Below are positions 1 through 7,549 of a stretch of 42,689 nucleotides of DNA, piece after piece. A program made the translations under genes and the position numbers. The stretch spans positions 1 through 42,689 of the forward strand of contig JBIOUF010000084.1 in the NCBI GenBank assembly GCA_044866695.1, in the 5' to 3' direction. The notes below the pieces were generated by a model. That model searched no databases. It had not been told where the DNA came from and saw nothing but the letters and a program-made list of their open reading frames with translations. The stretch is from JBIOUF01 sp044866695. Lineage in GTDB: Bacteria > Actinomycetota > Actinomycetes > Propionibacteriales > Nocardioidaceae. How positions within the stretch are numbered: position 1 is the first letter of the stretch; every line of letters starts with the position of its first letter.

Positions 1-2
1 GG

Positions 3-713
3 GCCTACGCCCTGCACGCGCTCGACCAGCACGAGGCCGCCCGGTTCGACCGGCATCTCGCCGGCTGCGCGGCCTGCCGAGAGGAGGTCCGCACCCTTCG
101 GGACGCGGCCGCCGACCTGGGCGCCGCGGAGCCGCGCCAGCCGCCCCCGGCCCTGCGGCGCCGGGTGCTGGCGGCAGCGGCGCGCACCGAGCAGCTCGGC
201 CCGGCACCGCGTGGAGCAGAGCGTCCAGGGCAGAGCCCGGCGGGCACCGCCGACCCCGCACGCCTGCGCCGGGCCACGGCCTGGGCCGCCGGGGCGGCGG
301 TGGCCGCGGTCCTGGTCGTCGTGGCGGTGCTCGGCCTGGTGGTGCCCGGAGAGCCGGACCAGCCGGCACCGGCCGCCGCGGTGGTGGAGGTGTTCGACGC
401 TCCCGACGCGCAGACCGCGACGGTCCGGACCGACAACGGCGGCCGGCTCCGGGTGGCCACGTCCGCCTCGCGCGACGAGATGGCGGTCGACACCGGCGGG
501 CTGCCGGCCCTGGACCCGGGCCGGGTCTACCAGCTCTGGTCGGTCTCCGAGGAGGGCACCGAGTCCGCCGCGGTCCTCGACGACCCGGGCGAGGGCGCGG
601 CCATGGCGCTGCCGGACCGCGGCGTGCACGTCATCGTCACGGTGGAGCCCGCGGGCGGCTCGCAGCAGCCCACCACCGAGGCGATCGCCGACGTCGACCC
701 GTACGCGGTCTGA
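3..713 (+). CDS. Anti-sigma factor, RskA-like (5' end outside window)
   Basis: The reading frame is open from the window edge, so the start lies upstream; 236 residues are visible. The first part carries a zinc-binding anti-sigma (ZAS) signature of the form H-x3-C-x2-C (HLAGCAAC, about residues 20-27). A linker follows, then one hydrophobic membrane segment (about residues 91-113), then an extracytoplasmic domain resembling the RskA C-terminal domain (pattern LDPGRVYQLWSV). Members of this family hold an ECF sigma factor at the membrane and release it after regulated proteolysis. The partner sigma factor would be expected just upstream, outside the window. A small hairpin follows the stop. 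The family is clear; the cognate sigma and the signal cannot be told. Confidence 0.85.
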   Translation, partial: AYALHALDQHEAARFDRHLAGCAACREEVRTLRDAAADLGAAEPRQPPPALRRRVLAAAARTEQLGPAPRGAERPGQSPAGTADPARLRRATAWAAGAAVAAVLVVVAVLGLVVPGEPDQPAPAAAVVEVFDAPDAQTATVRTDNGGRLRVATSASRDEMAVDTGGLPALDPGRVYQLWSVSEEGTESAAVLDDPGEGAAMALPDRGVHVIVTVEPAGGSQQPTTEAIADVDPYAV

Positions 714-725
714 CCCGCCGGGAAT

Positions 726-742
726 GTGGTGGACGCCACCAC
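726..742 (+). terminator. Hairpin after anti-sigma gene
   Basis: Perfect 7-bp inverted repeat GTGGTGG / CCACCAC with a 3-nt loop, 13 nt after the anti-sigma stop codon and before the pirin gene. There is no U-tract, which is usual for actinobacterial terminators. It could also be a regulatory palindrome for pirin. Confidence 0.4.
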
Positions 743-784
743 GGTTCGGTAGTTGAATGGTGAACCGAGCCGCGGAGGTGTCCG

Positions 785-1777
785 ATGCCAGCTGTGACCG
801 TCGACGACCTGACCGTGCTGCCCCGCCTGGAGGCGGTGGCACCCGGCGCGACGTCGCGGCCGGTCGTGCAGGTCGCCACCGCGCCCAGCGGCTACGAGGG
901 CGAGGGGTTCCCGGTACGCCGCGCGTTCGCAGGTGTGGACCTCGCGACGCTCGACCCGTTCGTCCACATGGACGAGATGGGCGAGGTCGACTACGCGCCG
1001 GGTGAGCCCAAGGGCACCCCGTGGCACCCGCACCGAGGGTTCGAGACGGTCACCTACATGATCGACGGGGTCTTCGACCACCACGACAGCCAAGGTGGCG
1101 GTGGGACGATCACCAACGGCGACACCCAGTGGATGACCGCGGGCTCCGGCCTGCTGCACATCGAGGCGCCGCCGGAGTGGCTGGTCATGAAGGGCGGGCT
1201 GTTCCACGGCCTCCAGCTCTGGGTGAACCTGCCTCGCGAGCAGAAGTGGGTCCCGCCCCGCTACCAGGACCTGCGCTCCTCCCAGCTCGGGCTGACCACG
1301 ACGGCCGACGCGGGCGCGCTGGTCCGGGTGATCGCGGGCGACGTCGGTGGCCGGCGCGGTCCCGGGTCGACGTACACCCCGATGGCCATGGTGCACGCGA
1401 GCCTGGCGCCGGGCGCGGCGCTGGACCTGCCCTGGGACCCCGGCTTCAACGCCTTGGTCTACGTGCTCGCCGGGGATGGGACGGTGGGTTCGCAGCGTCG
1501 TCCGCTCCGCTCCGGCCAGCTGGCCGTGCTGGGCCGCGGCGACCTGGTCAGCGTGTCCGCCGCCGCCCGGCAGGACAGCCGCCACCCCAACCTCGAGGTG
1601 GTCGTGCTGGGTGGCCGCCCGATCCGGCAGCCGGTGGCCTGGGCGGGCCCGTTCGTGATGAACACCAAGGCCGAGGTGCTGCAGGCCTACGAGGACTTCG
1701 CGAAGGGCCGGCTCGGGCAGGTCCCCGCGGTGCACGGCGCGCCGCGTCCCGACGTCGAGGGCGTCGCCGAGGGCTGA
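785..1777 (+). CDS. Pirin family protein
   Basis: A 330-residue bicupin protein. The N-terminal cupin shows the pirin signature HPHRGFETVTYMIDG near residue 80 and, about 40 residues later, LLHIE. Together these supply the three histidines and one glutamate that bind the metal ion in characterised pirins. The C-terminal cupin (about residues 190-300) is more diverged, as usual. The ATG at 785 has a GGAGGTG ribosome site just upstream. Pirins are cytosolic metal proteins; some have quercetinase activity or act as redox-sensing regulators, and the role here is unknown. It is a single gene, with tRNA-His convergent downstream. Confidence 0.9.
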   Translation: MPAVTVDDLTVLPRLEAVAPGATSRPVVQVATAPSGYEGEGFPVRRAFAGVDLATLDPFVHMDEMGEVDYAPGEPKGTPWHPHRGFETVTYMIDGVFDHHDSQGGGGTITNGDTQWMTAGSGLLHIEAPPEWLVMKGGLFHGLQLWVNLPREQKWVPPRYQDLRSSQLGLTTTADAGALVRVIAGDVGGRRGPGSTYTPMAMVHASLAPGAALDLPWDPGFNALVYVLAGDGTVGSQRRPLRSGQLAVLGRGDLVSVSAAARQDSRHPNLEVVVLGGRPIRQPVAWAGPFVMNTKAEVLQAYEDFAKGRLGQVPAVHGAPRPDVEGVAEG

Positions 1778-1779
1778 GC

Positions 1780-1793
1780 ACGCCGCACGGCGT
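1780..1793 (+). terminator. Weak hairpin after pirin
   Basis: Short inverted repeat ACGCC-GCAC-GGCGT immediately after the pirin stop, between pirin (+) and tRNA-His (-). Only 5 bp of stem, so tentative. Confidence 0.3.
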
Positions 1794-1825
1794 AACCCGG
1801 ACGGTGCCACCCGGCGTGGTCGACC

Positions 1826-1902
1826 TGGGGTGAACGACGGGACTCGAACCCGCGACATCCTGGACCACAACCAGGTGCTCTACCAGCTGAGCTACGCCCA
1901 CC
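1826..1902 (-). tRNA. tRNA-His (anticodon GTG)
   Basis: The minus strand folds into a full cloverleaf. The acceptor stem is GTGGGCG paired with CGTTCAC, the anticodon loop TTGTGGT carries GTG (plus-strand 1866-1868), and the T-loop is GGTTCGAGTCC. Two histidine identity marks are visible: an encoded extra G at position -1 (1902) and discriminator C73 (1829). The 3' CCA is also encoded (1826-1828). Mature body without G-1 and CCA is 1829-1901. Confidence 0.97.
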
Positions 1903-1955
1903 ACGTCCGCGGCGTCCGGCCGGAGCCGGAGCACGGAGCAGCCAAAGTCTACCGG

Positions 1956-2612
1956 CTAGGAGGAGCCCTCCGGCTCGGGGGAGGCGGCCGGCTCGGGCTC
2001 CGCCGGCCGACCGGTGAGCGACCCGCCGAACCGGGCGGCGAGCTCGCGGGCGTGCTCGGAGTCCGGCCCGGGGGGCGGCACGAACACCGCGGCCCGGTAG
2101 TAGCGCAGCTCCTCGATGCTCTCCCGGATGTCGGCCAGCGCGCGATGGTTCCCGTGCTTGGGCGGGGAGCTGAAGTACACCCGGGGGTACCACCGCCTGG
2201 CCAGCTCCTTGATCGAAGAGACGTCCACGATCCGGTAGTGCAGGAACGCCTCCAGGGTGGGCATGTCCCGAGCCAGGAAGGCCCGGTCGGTGGCCACCGT
2301 GTTCCCGGCCAGCGGCGGTCGGCTGCCGTCGGCGCAGTGCTCCCGGACGTACCCCAGCACCGCCTGCTCCGCCGCCTGCAGGGTGACGCCGTCGGCCAGC
2401 CGGTCGAGCAGCCCGGAGGTCAGGTGCATCGACCGCACGAAGTCGTCCATCTGCCGCAGGGCGGCGTCCGGAGGACGGACGACGACCTCGATGCCCTCGC
2501 CCAGCACGGACAGGTCGAAGTCGGTGACCAGCGCGGCGACCTCGATGAGCGCGTCGTCGCGGAGGTCGAGACCAGTCATCTCGCAGTCGATCCACACCAG
2601 ACGGTCGCTCAC
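1956..2612 (-). CDS. orn: Oligoribonuclease
   Basis: A 218-residue DEDDh 3'-5' exoribonuclease that degrades 2-5 nt RNAs and pGpG to mononucleotides. Exo I is WIDCEMTGLD at the N-terminus (Asp and Glu metal ligands). Exo III is the HRALADI motif near residue 160, with the catalytic His and Asp. The frame stays open to an ATG at 2690, but GTG at 2612 gives the canonical start (V/M-SDRLVWIDCEMTG) and lies 7 nt after a TAGGGT -10 box, suggesting a leaderless mRNA. The Pro/Glu-rich tail of about 30 residues after the core is an extension. It is divergent from the MauE-like gene across 76 bp. Confidence 0.96.
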   Translation of the reverse strand: MSDRLVWIDCEMTGLDLRDDALIEVAALVTDFDLSVLGEGIEVVVRPPDAALRQMDDFVRSMHLTSGLLDRLADGVTLQAAEQAVLGYVREHCADGSRPPLAGNTVATDRAFLARDMPTLEAFLHYRIVDVSSIKELARRWYPRVYFSSPPKHGNHRALADIRESIEELRYYRAAVFVPPPGPDSEHARELAARFGGSLTGRPAEPEPAASPEPEGSS

Positions 2613-2619
2613 GCTCCCG

Positions 2620-2625
2620 ACCCTA
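2620..2625 (-). promoter_or_regulatory. Putative orn -10 box (leaderless)
   Basis: Minus-strand TAGGGT ends 7 nt before the orn GTG. No clear -35 is visible. Confidence 0.5.
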
Positions 2626-2675
2626 TTCGAGGTGCGCCGCGCGGGCTTCTTCAGCGGCGTCTCAGCGATCCGGCC

Positions 2676-2681
2676 TATGCT
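2676..2681 (+). promoter_or_regulatory. Putative mauE-like gene -10 box (leaderless)
   Basis: TATGCT ends 7 nt before ATG 2689. This favours 2689 over the in-frame ATG at 2677, which lies inside the box. Confidence 0.5.
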
Positions 2682-2688
2682 CCCGCGC

Positions 2689-3186
2689 ATGGAATGGGTC
2701 CGGTGGGCGAGCCTGCTCGCCCGGCTGGTCGTCGGCGGCGTGTGGGTCGTCGCCGGCCTGCTGAAGCTGCCCGACCCCGCCGCGAGCGTGCGGGCCGTCC
2801 GCGCCTACGAGCTGCTGCCCGAGGCCGTCGTGCCGCTGGTCGGGCACCTGCTGCCCGTCGTCGAGGTCATCGTCGGCGGCTGCCTGCTGGCCGGGCTCCT
2901 GGTGCGCCCCATGGCCGTGGTCTCGACCCTGCTGTTCCTGGCGTTCGTGACCGGCATCGCCTCGGCCTGGGCGCGGGGGCTGTCCATCGACTGCGGCTGC
3001 TTCGGCGGCGGCGGGCAGGTGGCCGACGCGACGGACCAGTACCCGTGGGAGATCGCGCGGGACGCCGGGCTGATGCTCTTGTCGGGCTGGCTGGTCTGGC
3101 GACCGAGGAGCCCGCTGTCCTTGGACGGCCTCCTGTTCGGCCACCACGCCGACGCTCCCGCCCCGACGCCGCACCGCGTGACCTGA
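2689..3186 (+). CDS. MauE/DoxX-like integral membrane protein
   Basis: A 165-residue protein with four predicted membrane helices (about residues 5-25, 45-65, 70-92 and 120-140). A Cys-Gly-Cys motif (DCGCFGGGG, about residues 100-107) lies after helix 3. MauE is the methylamine-utilisation membrane protein thought to pass electrons to a periplasmic thiol oxidase; homologues in actinobacteria are often paired with DsbA-like proteins, as here. The start at ATG 2689 is set by a -10 box 7 nt upstream. The DsbA-like gene follows after 19 nt. Likely role (inference): redox partner that reoxidises or reduces the DsbA-like protein, comparable to DsbB or VKOR. No methylamine dehydrogenase genes are nearby. 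Confidence 0.8.
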   Translation: MEWVRWASLLARLVVGGVWVVAGLLKLPDPAASVRAVRAYELLPEAVVPLVGHLLPVVEVIVGGCLLAGLLVRPMAVVSTLLFLAFVTGIASAWARGLSIDCGCFGGGGQVADATDQYPWEIARDAGLMLLSGWLVWRPRSPLSLDGLLFGHHADAPAPTPHRVT

Positions 3187-3205
3187 CCACGACGATCGAG
3201 GACCC

Positions 3206-3967
3206 GTGAGCACACCGAAACCGAACCGCGCCGAGCGCACCCGCGCGTCGCAGCGCGCCGCGGAGATCCGCCGGGAGCAGGAGGCCAAGGAGCGGCGTCG
3301 CCGCAACCTGGTCGTCGCCGCCGTGGTGGTGGTCGTCCTGGCGGTCGTCGCCGGGATCGGGTACGCCGTCCAGGCCGGCCGCGACACCACGGGGAAGGCG
3401 GCGACGTCGCCCAGCGGCGTGGACGGGTACGCCGTCCCGGTCGGCGAGGCGTCCGCCCCGGTGACCGTCGACCTCTACGAGGACTTCATGTGCCCGGCCT
3501 GCGGAGGGTTCGAGCAGTCCGCGGGGACCACCATCGACAAGTGGGTCTCCGACGGCACGGTCCGCCTGCGCTACAACGTCATCGCCTTCCTCGACGATGC
3601 CTCCACCACCGACTACTCGACGCGAGCCGCCAACGCGTTCGCGGCGGTCGTCGACGGAGACGGCACCAAGGTCGCGGCGGCGTACCACCGGCTGCTGTTC
3701 GCCAACCAGCCCGAGGAGGGCGGACCCGGTCTGGACGACGAGAAGCTCGCGGACCTGGCCGAGGAAGCGGGCGCCGACCGGAGCGCAGTGGAGGACGCGC
3801 TGTCCGACGAGACCTTCGTGCAGTGGGTCGCGAACGCCACCGAGGCCGCCAGCAAGAAGGGGATTCACCAGACCCCCACCGTCATGGTCGACGGCGAGCG
3901 GGTCGACCTGGGCGCCGACCCCGTCGCCGCGCTCACCGCCGCCGTGAAGGCAGCCAAGGGGCAGTGA
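3206..3967 (+). CDS. DsbA-like membrane-anchored thiol oxidoreductase
   Basis: 253 residues. A basic cytoplasmic N-terminus (about 30 residues) leads into one hydrophobic anchor (about residues 34-53), then an extracytoplasmic thioredoxin/DsbA fold. The active site is CPAC (FMCPACGGF, about residues 95-98). The cis-proline loop is QTPTV near residue 223. Such proteins make or shuffle disulfides in exported proteins. GTG 3206 is the start; the gene sits between the MauE-like gene and an adenosine-deaminase-family gene, and its stop overlaps the latter's GTG. The pairing with a MauE-like protein supports an electron-transfer couple. Its client proteins are unknown. Confidence 0.9.
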   Translation: MSTPKPNRAERTRASQRAAEIRREQEAKERRRRNLVVAAVVVVVLAVVAGIGYAVQAGRDTTGKAATSPSGVDGYAVPVGEASAPVTVDLYEDFMCPACGGFEQSAGTTIDKWVSDGTVRLRYNVIAFLDDASTTDYSTRAANAFAAVVDGDGTKVAAAYHRLLFANQPEEGGPGLDDEKLADLAEEAGADRSAVEDALSDETFVQWVANATEAASKKGIHQTPTVMVDGERVDLGADPVAALTAAVKAAKGQ

Positions 3968-4983
3968 GCCGGCACCGTCTGGCCGACTTCGTCGCGGGGC
4001 TGCCCAAGGCCGAGCTGCACGTGCACCAGGTGGGCTCGGCGTCCCCGCGGATCGTCAGCGAGCTGGCCGCACGGCACCCGGGCACGGTCCCGTCGGACCC
4101 CGAGGCGCTCCGCGACTTCTATGTGTTCACCGACTTCGCCCACTTCATCGAGGTGTACCTCGCCGTCGTCGACCTGGTCCGCGACCCGGAGGACGTCCGG
4201 CTGCTGACCTACGAGGTCGCGCGGGAGCTCGCCGCCCAGCAGGTCCGGTACGCCGAGGTCACCTGCACGCCGTACACCTCGGTGCTGGCCGGCGTCCCGA
4301 TCGAGGCGTTCGTCGAGGCGATCGAGGACGCCCGGGTCGCCGCCGAGCGGGACCACGGCATCCGGCTGGCCTGGGTCTACGACATCCCGGGCGAGTTCGG
4401 CCTTCCCGCCGCCGAGGCCACCTGCGACTACCTCTCCTGCGCCCCGCCGTCCCTGGTGGGCTTCGGCCTGGGCGGTCCGGAGGTCGGCGTGCCGCGGCCT
4501 CAGTTCAAGCCGCACTTCGACCGGGCCCGCGCGCTGGGGCTGCACAGCGTCCCGCACGCCGGCGAGACCACCGGCCCGCAGACCGTGTGGGACGCGCTGG
4601 AGCTGCTCGGCGCGGAGCGGATCGGTCACGGCACGTCCGCGGTGCAGGACCCGGCGCTGCTCGCCCATCTCGCGGAGCGGCGGATCCCGGTCGAGGTGTG
4701 TCCCACGTCGAACGTCGCCACGCGCGCCGTACCCGACCTGGCCGCGCATCCCATCCGGCAGATGTACGACGCCGGGCTGCACGTCACGGTGAACAGCGAC
4801 GACCCGCCGATGTTCGGCACGACCCTTGACCGGGAGTACCAGATCGCCGCCGACCTCCTCGACCTCGACGAGGCCGGCGTGGCCCGGCTGGGCGCCGCCG
4901 CGGTCGAGGCGGCATTCCTGGACCCGGCCGCCAAGCGTGCCCTCACCGAGGAGGTCGACGCGTACCTCGCCGGCTGGGGGTGA
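3964..4983 (+). CDS. Adenosine deaminase-family protein, possibly aminodeoxyfutalosine deaminase
   Basis: 339 residues. The GTG start overlaps the previous stop (GTGA), so translation is coupled; the open frame continues upstream only as a shadow. Metal and catalytic motifs of the family are all present: HVH (His19, His21), HAGE (His198, Glu201), GHG (near residue 222) and SDDP (Asp279, Asp280). The first motif reads HVHQVGS rather than the HLDGS of true adenosine deaminases. That resembles the actinobacterial subgroup in which aminodeoxyfutalosine deaminases of menaquinone synthesis are found. Substrate is therefore uncertain: adenosine or 6-amino-6-deoxyfutalosine. No other menaquinone gene is in the window. 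A palindrome at the stop may end the operon. Confidence 0.85.
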   Translation: MSRHRLADFVAGLPKAELHVHQVGSASPRIVSELAARHPGTVPSDPEALRDFYVFTDFAHFIEVYLAVVDLVRDPEDVRLLTYEVARELAAQQVRYAEVTCTPYTSVLAGVPIEAFVEAIEDARVAAERDHGIRLAWVYDIPGEFGLPAAEATCDYLSCAPPSLVGFGLGGPEVGVPRPQFKPHFDRARALGLHSVPHAGETTGPQTVWDALELLGAERIGHGTSAVQDPALLAHLAERRIPVEVCPTSNVATRAVPDLAAHPIRQMYDAGLHVTVNSDDPPMFGTTLDREYQIAADLLDLDEAGVARLGAAAVEAAFLDPAAKRALTEEVDAYLAGWG

Positions 4984-5008
4984 CCCTCCCGGCGCGCCGG
5001 CAGGTCAC
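4980..5008 (+). terminator. Hairpin at the end of the mauE-dsbA-deaminase operon
   Basis: GTGACC / GGTCAC outer arms enclose a perfect 12-bp palindrome CCGGCGCGCCGG (4989-5000). It overlaps the deaminase stop codon. No U-tract. Confidence 0.4.
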
Positions 5009-5069
5009 GGGTTGGTGACAACTGCCGCGGGCCACCCCCACCGCCCTGGAACCGGCCGACCATGGGGCC

Positions 5070-5774
5070 ATGCGACCCGGGCGGACGCGCCGACGGGCGG
5101 CCATCGCCGCCGCCCTGGTGGTCGCCGCCGCCGGCGCGGGTGCCGGCGTGCTCGCCGCGACCGCGTCCGGCGCCTCGCGCTCCGCGGCGGCCACCTGCGC
5201 CAAGACCGCCGTCCGGTCGGCGGAACGAGCCGCGCTGGTCACCGGCACGGGTCCCTCCGTCGTGGTGATCGGCGACTCCTACGCCCAGGGCCTGGGCCTG
5301 GACCGGCCCGTCGAGTCGTGGCCGTCCCGGCTGCCCGGCCGCGTGCACGTCGACGGGTTCGCCGGCTCCGGGTTCAGCCGGCAGGCCAGCCCCTGCCGCG
5401 GCGAGGCGTTCGCCGACCGGGTCGCCGCCGCCGTCCGGGCCGATCCCGACCTGGTCGTCGTCGAGGGCGGCTTGAACGACTACGACGTGCGCAGCCCCGC
5501 CGTCGAAGCGGGGGTGGACCGGCTGCTGGACGCGTTGGCCGGTCACCGGGTCCTGCTGGTCGGACCGGTCGGCGCCCCCGCGCGCGCCGCCCAGGTGCCC
5601 CGCGTCGACCGGCTTCTGGCCGCCGCGGCCCGCGGGCACGGCGTGCGGTACCTGGGCATGACCGGGCTGGACCCGGCGTACCTGCCTGACGGGCTGCACC
5701 TCACCACGGCCGGCCACCGCGAGCTCGGCGACGCGGTCGCCCGGGTGGTCGGCGAGATGCTCCTCGACCGCTAG
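5070..5774 (+). CDS. Secreted SGNH/GDSL-family hydrolase
   Basis: 234 residues. An Arg-rich N-terminus followed by an Ala/Val hydrophobic stretch (about residues 10-32) looks like a signal peptide or anchor. The SGNH catalytic blocks are present: GDSY (Ser70), a Gly in FAGSGF, GGLNDYD (Asn) and DGLHL (Asp207, His210). This family contains esterases, lipases and acetyl-esterases of cell-wall sugars or lipids; substrate cannot be told. A weak -10-like GACCAT lies 6 nt before ATG 5070. It is convergent with tRNA-Arg across a region holding a 13-bp inverted repeat. Confidence 0.85.
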   Translation: MRPGRTRRRAAIAAALVVAAAGAGAGVLAATASGASRSAAATCAKTAVRSAERAALVTGTGPSVVVIGDSYAQGLGLDRPVESWPSRLPGRVHVDGFAGSGFSRQASPCRGEAFADRVAAAVRADPDLVVVEGGLNDYDVRSPAVEAGVDRLLDALAGHRVLLVGPVGAPARAAQVPRVDRLLAAAARGHGVRYLGMTGLDPAYLPDGLHLTTAGHRELGDAVARVVGEMLLDR

Positions 5775-5777
5775 CCA

Positions 5778-5865
5778 GGTTGTGGCCGATAACCGCAGCC
5801 CTCCTCGGCGTGTCGCCGCAGGCAGAGGCCACAAGCAAGGAGCCGTGCGGGGATCGGCCACAACC
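5778..5865. repeat. 88-bp element bounded by 13-bp perfect inverted repeats
   Basis: GGTTGTGGCCGAT (5778-5790) and its exact complement ATCGGCCACAACC (5853-5865) bracket 62 bp. Inside are a further partial copy (GGCCACAA, about 5827-5834) and a small hairpin CGGCG-TGT-CGCCG (5806-5818). It fills the gap between the SGNH gene (+) and tRNA-Arg (-). It may be a two-way terminator or a MITE-like remnant; no clear target duplication is visible. Confidence 0.6.
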
Positions 5866-5889
5866 AGGCAGGCCCGGGCAGCGGAACCG

Positions 5890-5963
5890 CGCCCCCGGCA
5901 GGACTCGAACCTGCGACCCAGAGATTAGAAGTCTCTCGCTCTGTCCAGCTGAGCTACGGGGGC
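5890..5963 (-). tRNA. tRNA-Arg (anticodon TCT)
   Basis: Minus-strand cloverleaf with acceptor GCCCCCG / CGGGGGC. The anticodon stem is AGAGA / TCTCT with loop CTTCTAA carrying TCT (plus-strand 5927-5929), and the T-loop is GGTTCGAGTCC. Reads AGA and AGG-type arginine codons, which are rare in GC-rich genomes. CCA is not encoded. Confidence 0.96.
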
Positions 5964-5992
5964 CGAGGTCCCAGGGTAGAAGAGCACGGGCG

Positions 5993-6057
5993 GCAGGTCA
6001 GGGCGGCAGGTCGGGGTCGCAGGTCGGAGTCGCAGGTCAGGGTCGCAGGTCAGGGTC
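5993..6057. repeat. 13-bp tandem repeat (5 copies) at the aminopeptidase 3' end
   Basis: Five consecutive copies of a unit close to GCAGGTCAGGGTC, starting at 5993, 6006, 6019, 6032 and 6045. The last copy overlaps the stop codon of the minus-strand aminopeptidase gene. Copies differ by one to three bases. Confidence 0.8.
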
Positions 6058-7498
6058 GCAGCGAGCCCATCCACTCCTCGACGGCGTCGGGAGAGCGGGG
6101 GAGAGCGGCGGAGAGGTTCCGCGACCCGTCCGCGGTGACCACGACGTCGTCCTCGATGCGGATGCCGACGCCGCGCATCTCCCCGGGGACCAGCAGGTCG
6201 TCGGGCTGGAAGTACAACCCGGGCTCCACGGTGAGCACCATGCCCTCGGCGAGGTCACCGTGCGGGTAGACGTCGCGGGCGGCCTTGGCGCAGTCGTGGA
6301 CGTCCATGCCGAGCATGTGGCTGGTCGAGTGCAGCGTCCACCGGGCGTACACCTTGCTGTCCGGCGAGAGCGCCTCCTCGACGGGGACCGGGAGCAGCCC
6401 GAGGTCGGCCAGACCCTGGGCGAGGACGCGCATCGCCGCGTCGTGGGGGTCCTGGAACCGGGCGCCCGGACGGACCGCGTCGACCCCCGCCTGCTGAGCG
6501 GTCAGGACCAGGGCGTACAGGTCGCGCTGCAGCGGGGAGTACCGGCCGCTGACCGGGACGGTCCTGGTCACGTCGGCGGTGTAGAGGCTGGTGGCCTCCA
6601 CGCCCATGTCCAGCAGCAGCAGGTCACCGGGGGTGACCGGGCCGGTGTTGTCGACCCAGTGCAGCGTCGTGGCGTGCGCGCCACCGCCGACGATGGAGTC
6701 GTAGCCGATGTCGTTGCCCATGGCCCGCGCGCGGCGGAAGAACGTGCCCTCGACCCAGCGCTCGCCGTACCTCAGCACGTCGTCCCACGCCCGCACGCAG
6801 TCCTCGAAGCCCAGCGTGGTGATGTCGCAGGCCTCCTGCAGCTGGGTGAGCTCCCACTCGTCCTTGACCAGCCGGAGCTCGGAGAGCACCCGGGCCAGCT
6901 CGGTGTCGCGGCCCTGGTCGGCGGGCACCGCCCCGTCGACCCGGGGGTCGACGCCGCGCAGCACGCGCGTCTTGCCGGTCCGCGCCAGGTCGTCGGCCAG
7001 CCGGTCGAGGTGGCGGCACGGCAGGCCGAGGGAGGAGGAGATCTCCGACAGGGACGGCCGGCGGCCCGCCCACAGCTCGCCGTACTGGCGGTCGCGGAAG
7101 AACTCGTCGGTGTCGCGGGACGAGCGCGGGCGGGCGTAGAGCACCGCGTCGCCGTCCTCGACGACCAGCACGGCGTCGCTGGTCTGGTTGCCGCTGAGGT
7201 GGGCATGTGCCGTGTCGGGGCGGAACCGGTAGTCGGTGTCGTTGGCGCGGACCTTGAAGCCGCCCGCCGGGACCACCAGCCGCTCGCCGGGGAACATCTC
7301 GGCCAGCCGGGCCCGGCGGCGCGCGGCCCAGGGCGCGACCGGGTGCGGCGGGAGGTCCAGCTCGCGGTCGCCCCAGCCGGTGCGCATGAAGGCTGCGTAC
7401 GCCGCCGGGACCGGCTGGTCGTGCGACTGCGCTCCGTCCGGGACGCTCGCCTCCGGTGCCGGGGGCGTGACGTCGGCCGGGTCCTCTGGCTGGCTCAC
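6050..7498 (-). CDS. pepP: Xaa-Pro aminopeptidase (aminopeptidase P, M24B)
   Basis: 482 residues, usual length for bacterial aminopeptidase P. It removes an N-terminal residue preceding proline. An N-terminal creatinase-like domain (about residues 40-210) precedes the pita-bread metalloprotease domain. Dinuclear metal ligands are visible: LLDMGVE (Asp), YTADVTRT (Asp), the TSHMLGMDVHD block (His) and LTVEPGLY and GIRIEDDV (Glu). GTG 7498 lies 6 nt after a TACAGT -10 box. It is divergent from the PrsW-like gene. The C-terminus runs into a 13-bp tandem repeat that supplies the stop. Cytosolic peptide recycling is the expected role. Confidence 0.95.
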   Translation of the reverse strand: MSQPEDPADVTPPAPEASVPDGAQSHDQPVPAAYAAFMRTGWGDRELDLPPHPVAPWAARRRARLAEMFPGERLVVPAGGFKVRANDTDYRFRPDTAHAHLSGNQTSDAVLVVEDGDAVLYARPRSSRDTDEFFRDRQYGELWAGRRPSLSEISSSLGLPCRHLDRLADDLARTGKTRVLRGVDPRVDGAVPADQGRDTELARVLSELRLVKDEWELTQLQEACDITTLGFEDCVRAWDDVLRYGERWVEGTFFRRARAMGNDIGYDSIVGGGAHATTLHWVDNTGPVTPGDLLLLDMGVEATSLYTADVTRTVPVSGRYSPLQRDLYALVLTAQQAGVDAVRPGARFQDPHDAAMRVLAQGLADLGLLPVPVEEALSPDSKVYARWTLHSTSHMLGMDVHDCAKAARDVYPHGDLAEGMVLTVEPGLYFQPDDLLVPGEMRGVGIRIEDDVVVTADGSRNLSAALPRSPDAVEEWMGSLRP

Positions 7499-7504
7499 CC
7501 GGTC

Positions 7505-7510
7505 ACTGTA
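7505..7510 (-). promoter_or_regulatory. Putative pepP -10 box (leaderless)
   Basis: Minus-strand TACAGT ends 6 nt before GTG 7498. Confidence 0.5.
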
Positions 7511-7535
7511 CGTCGGTGGACAGGCCTCCCGCGGC

Positions 7536-7541
7536 TACCAT
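7536..7541 (+). promoter_or_regulatory. Putative prsW-like operon -10 box
   Basis: TACCAT ends 8 nt before ATG 7550; leaderless-type spacing. Likely drives the whole PrsW-GTPase-GTPase operon. Confidence 0.45.
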
Positions 7542-7549
7542 CTGACCCC

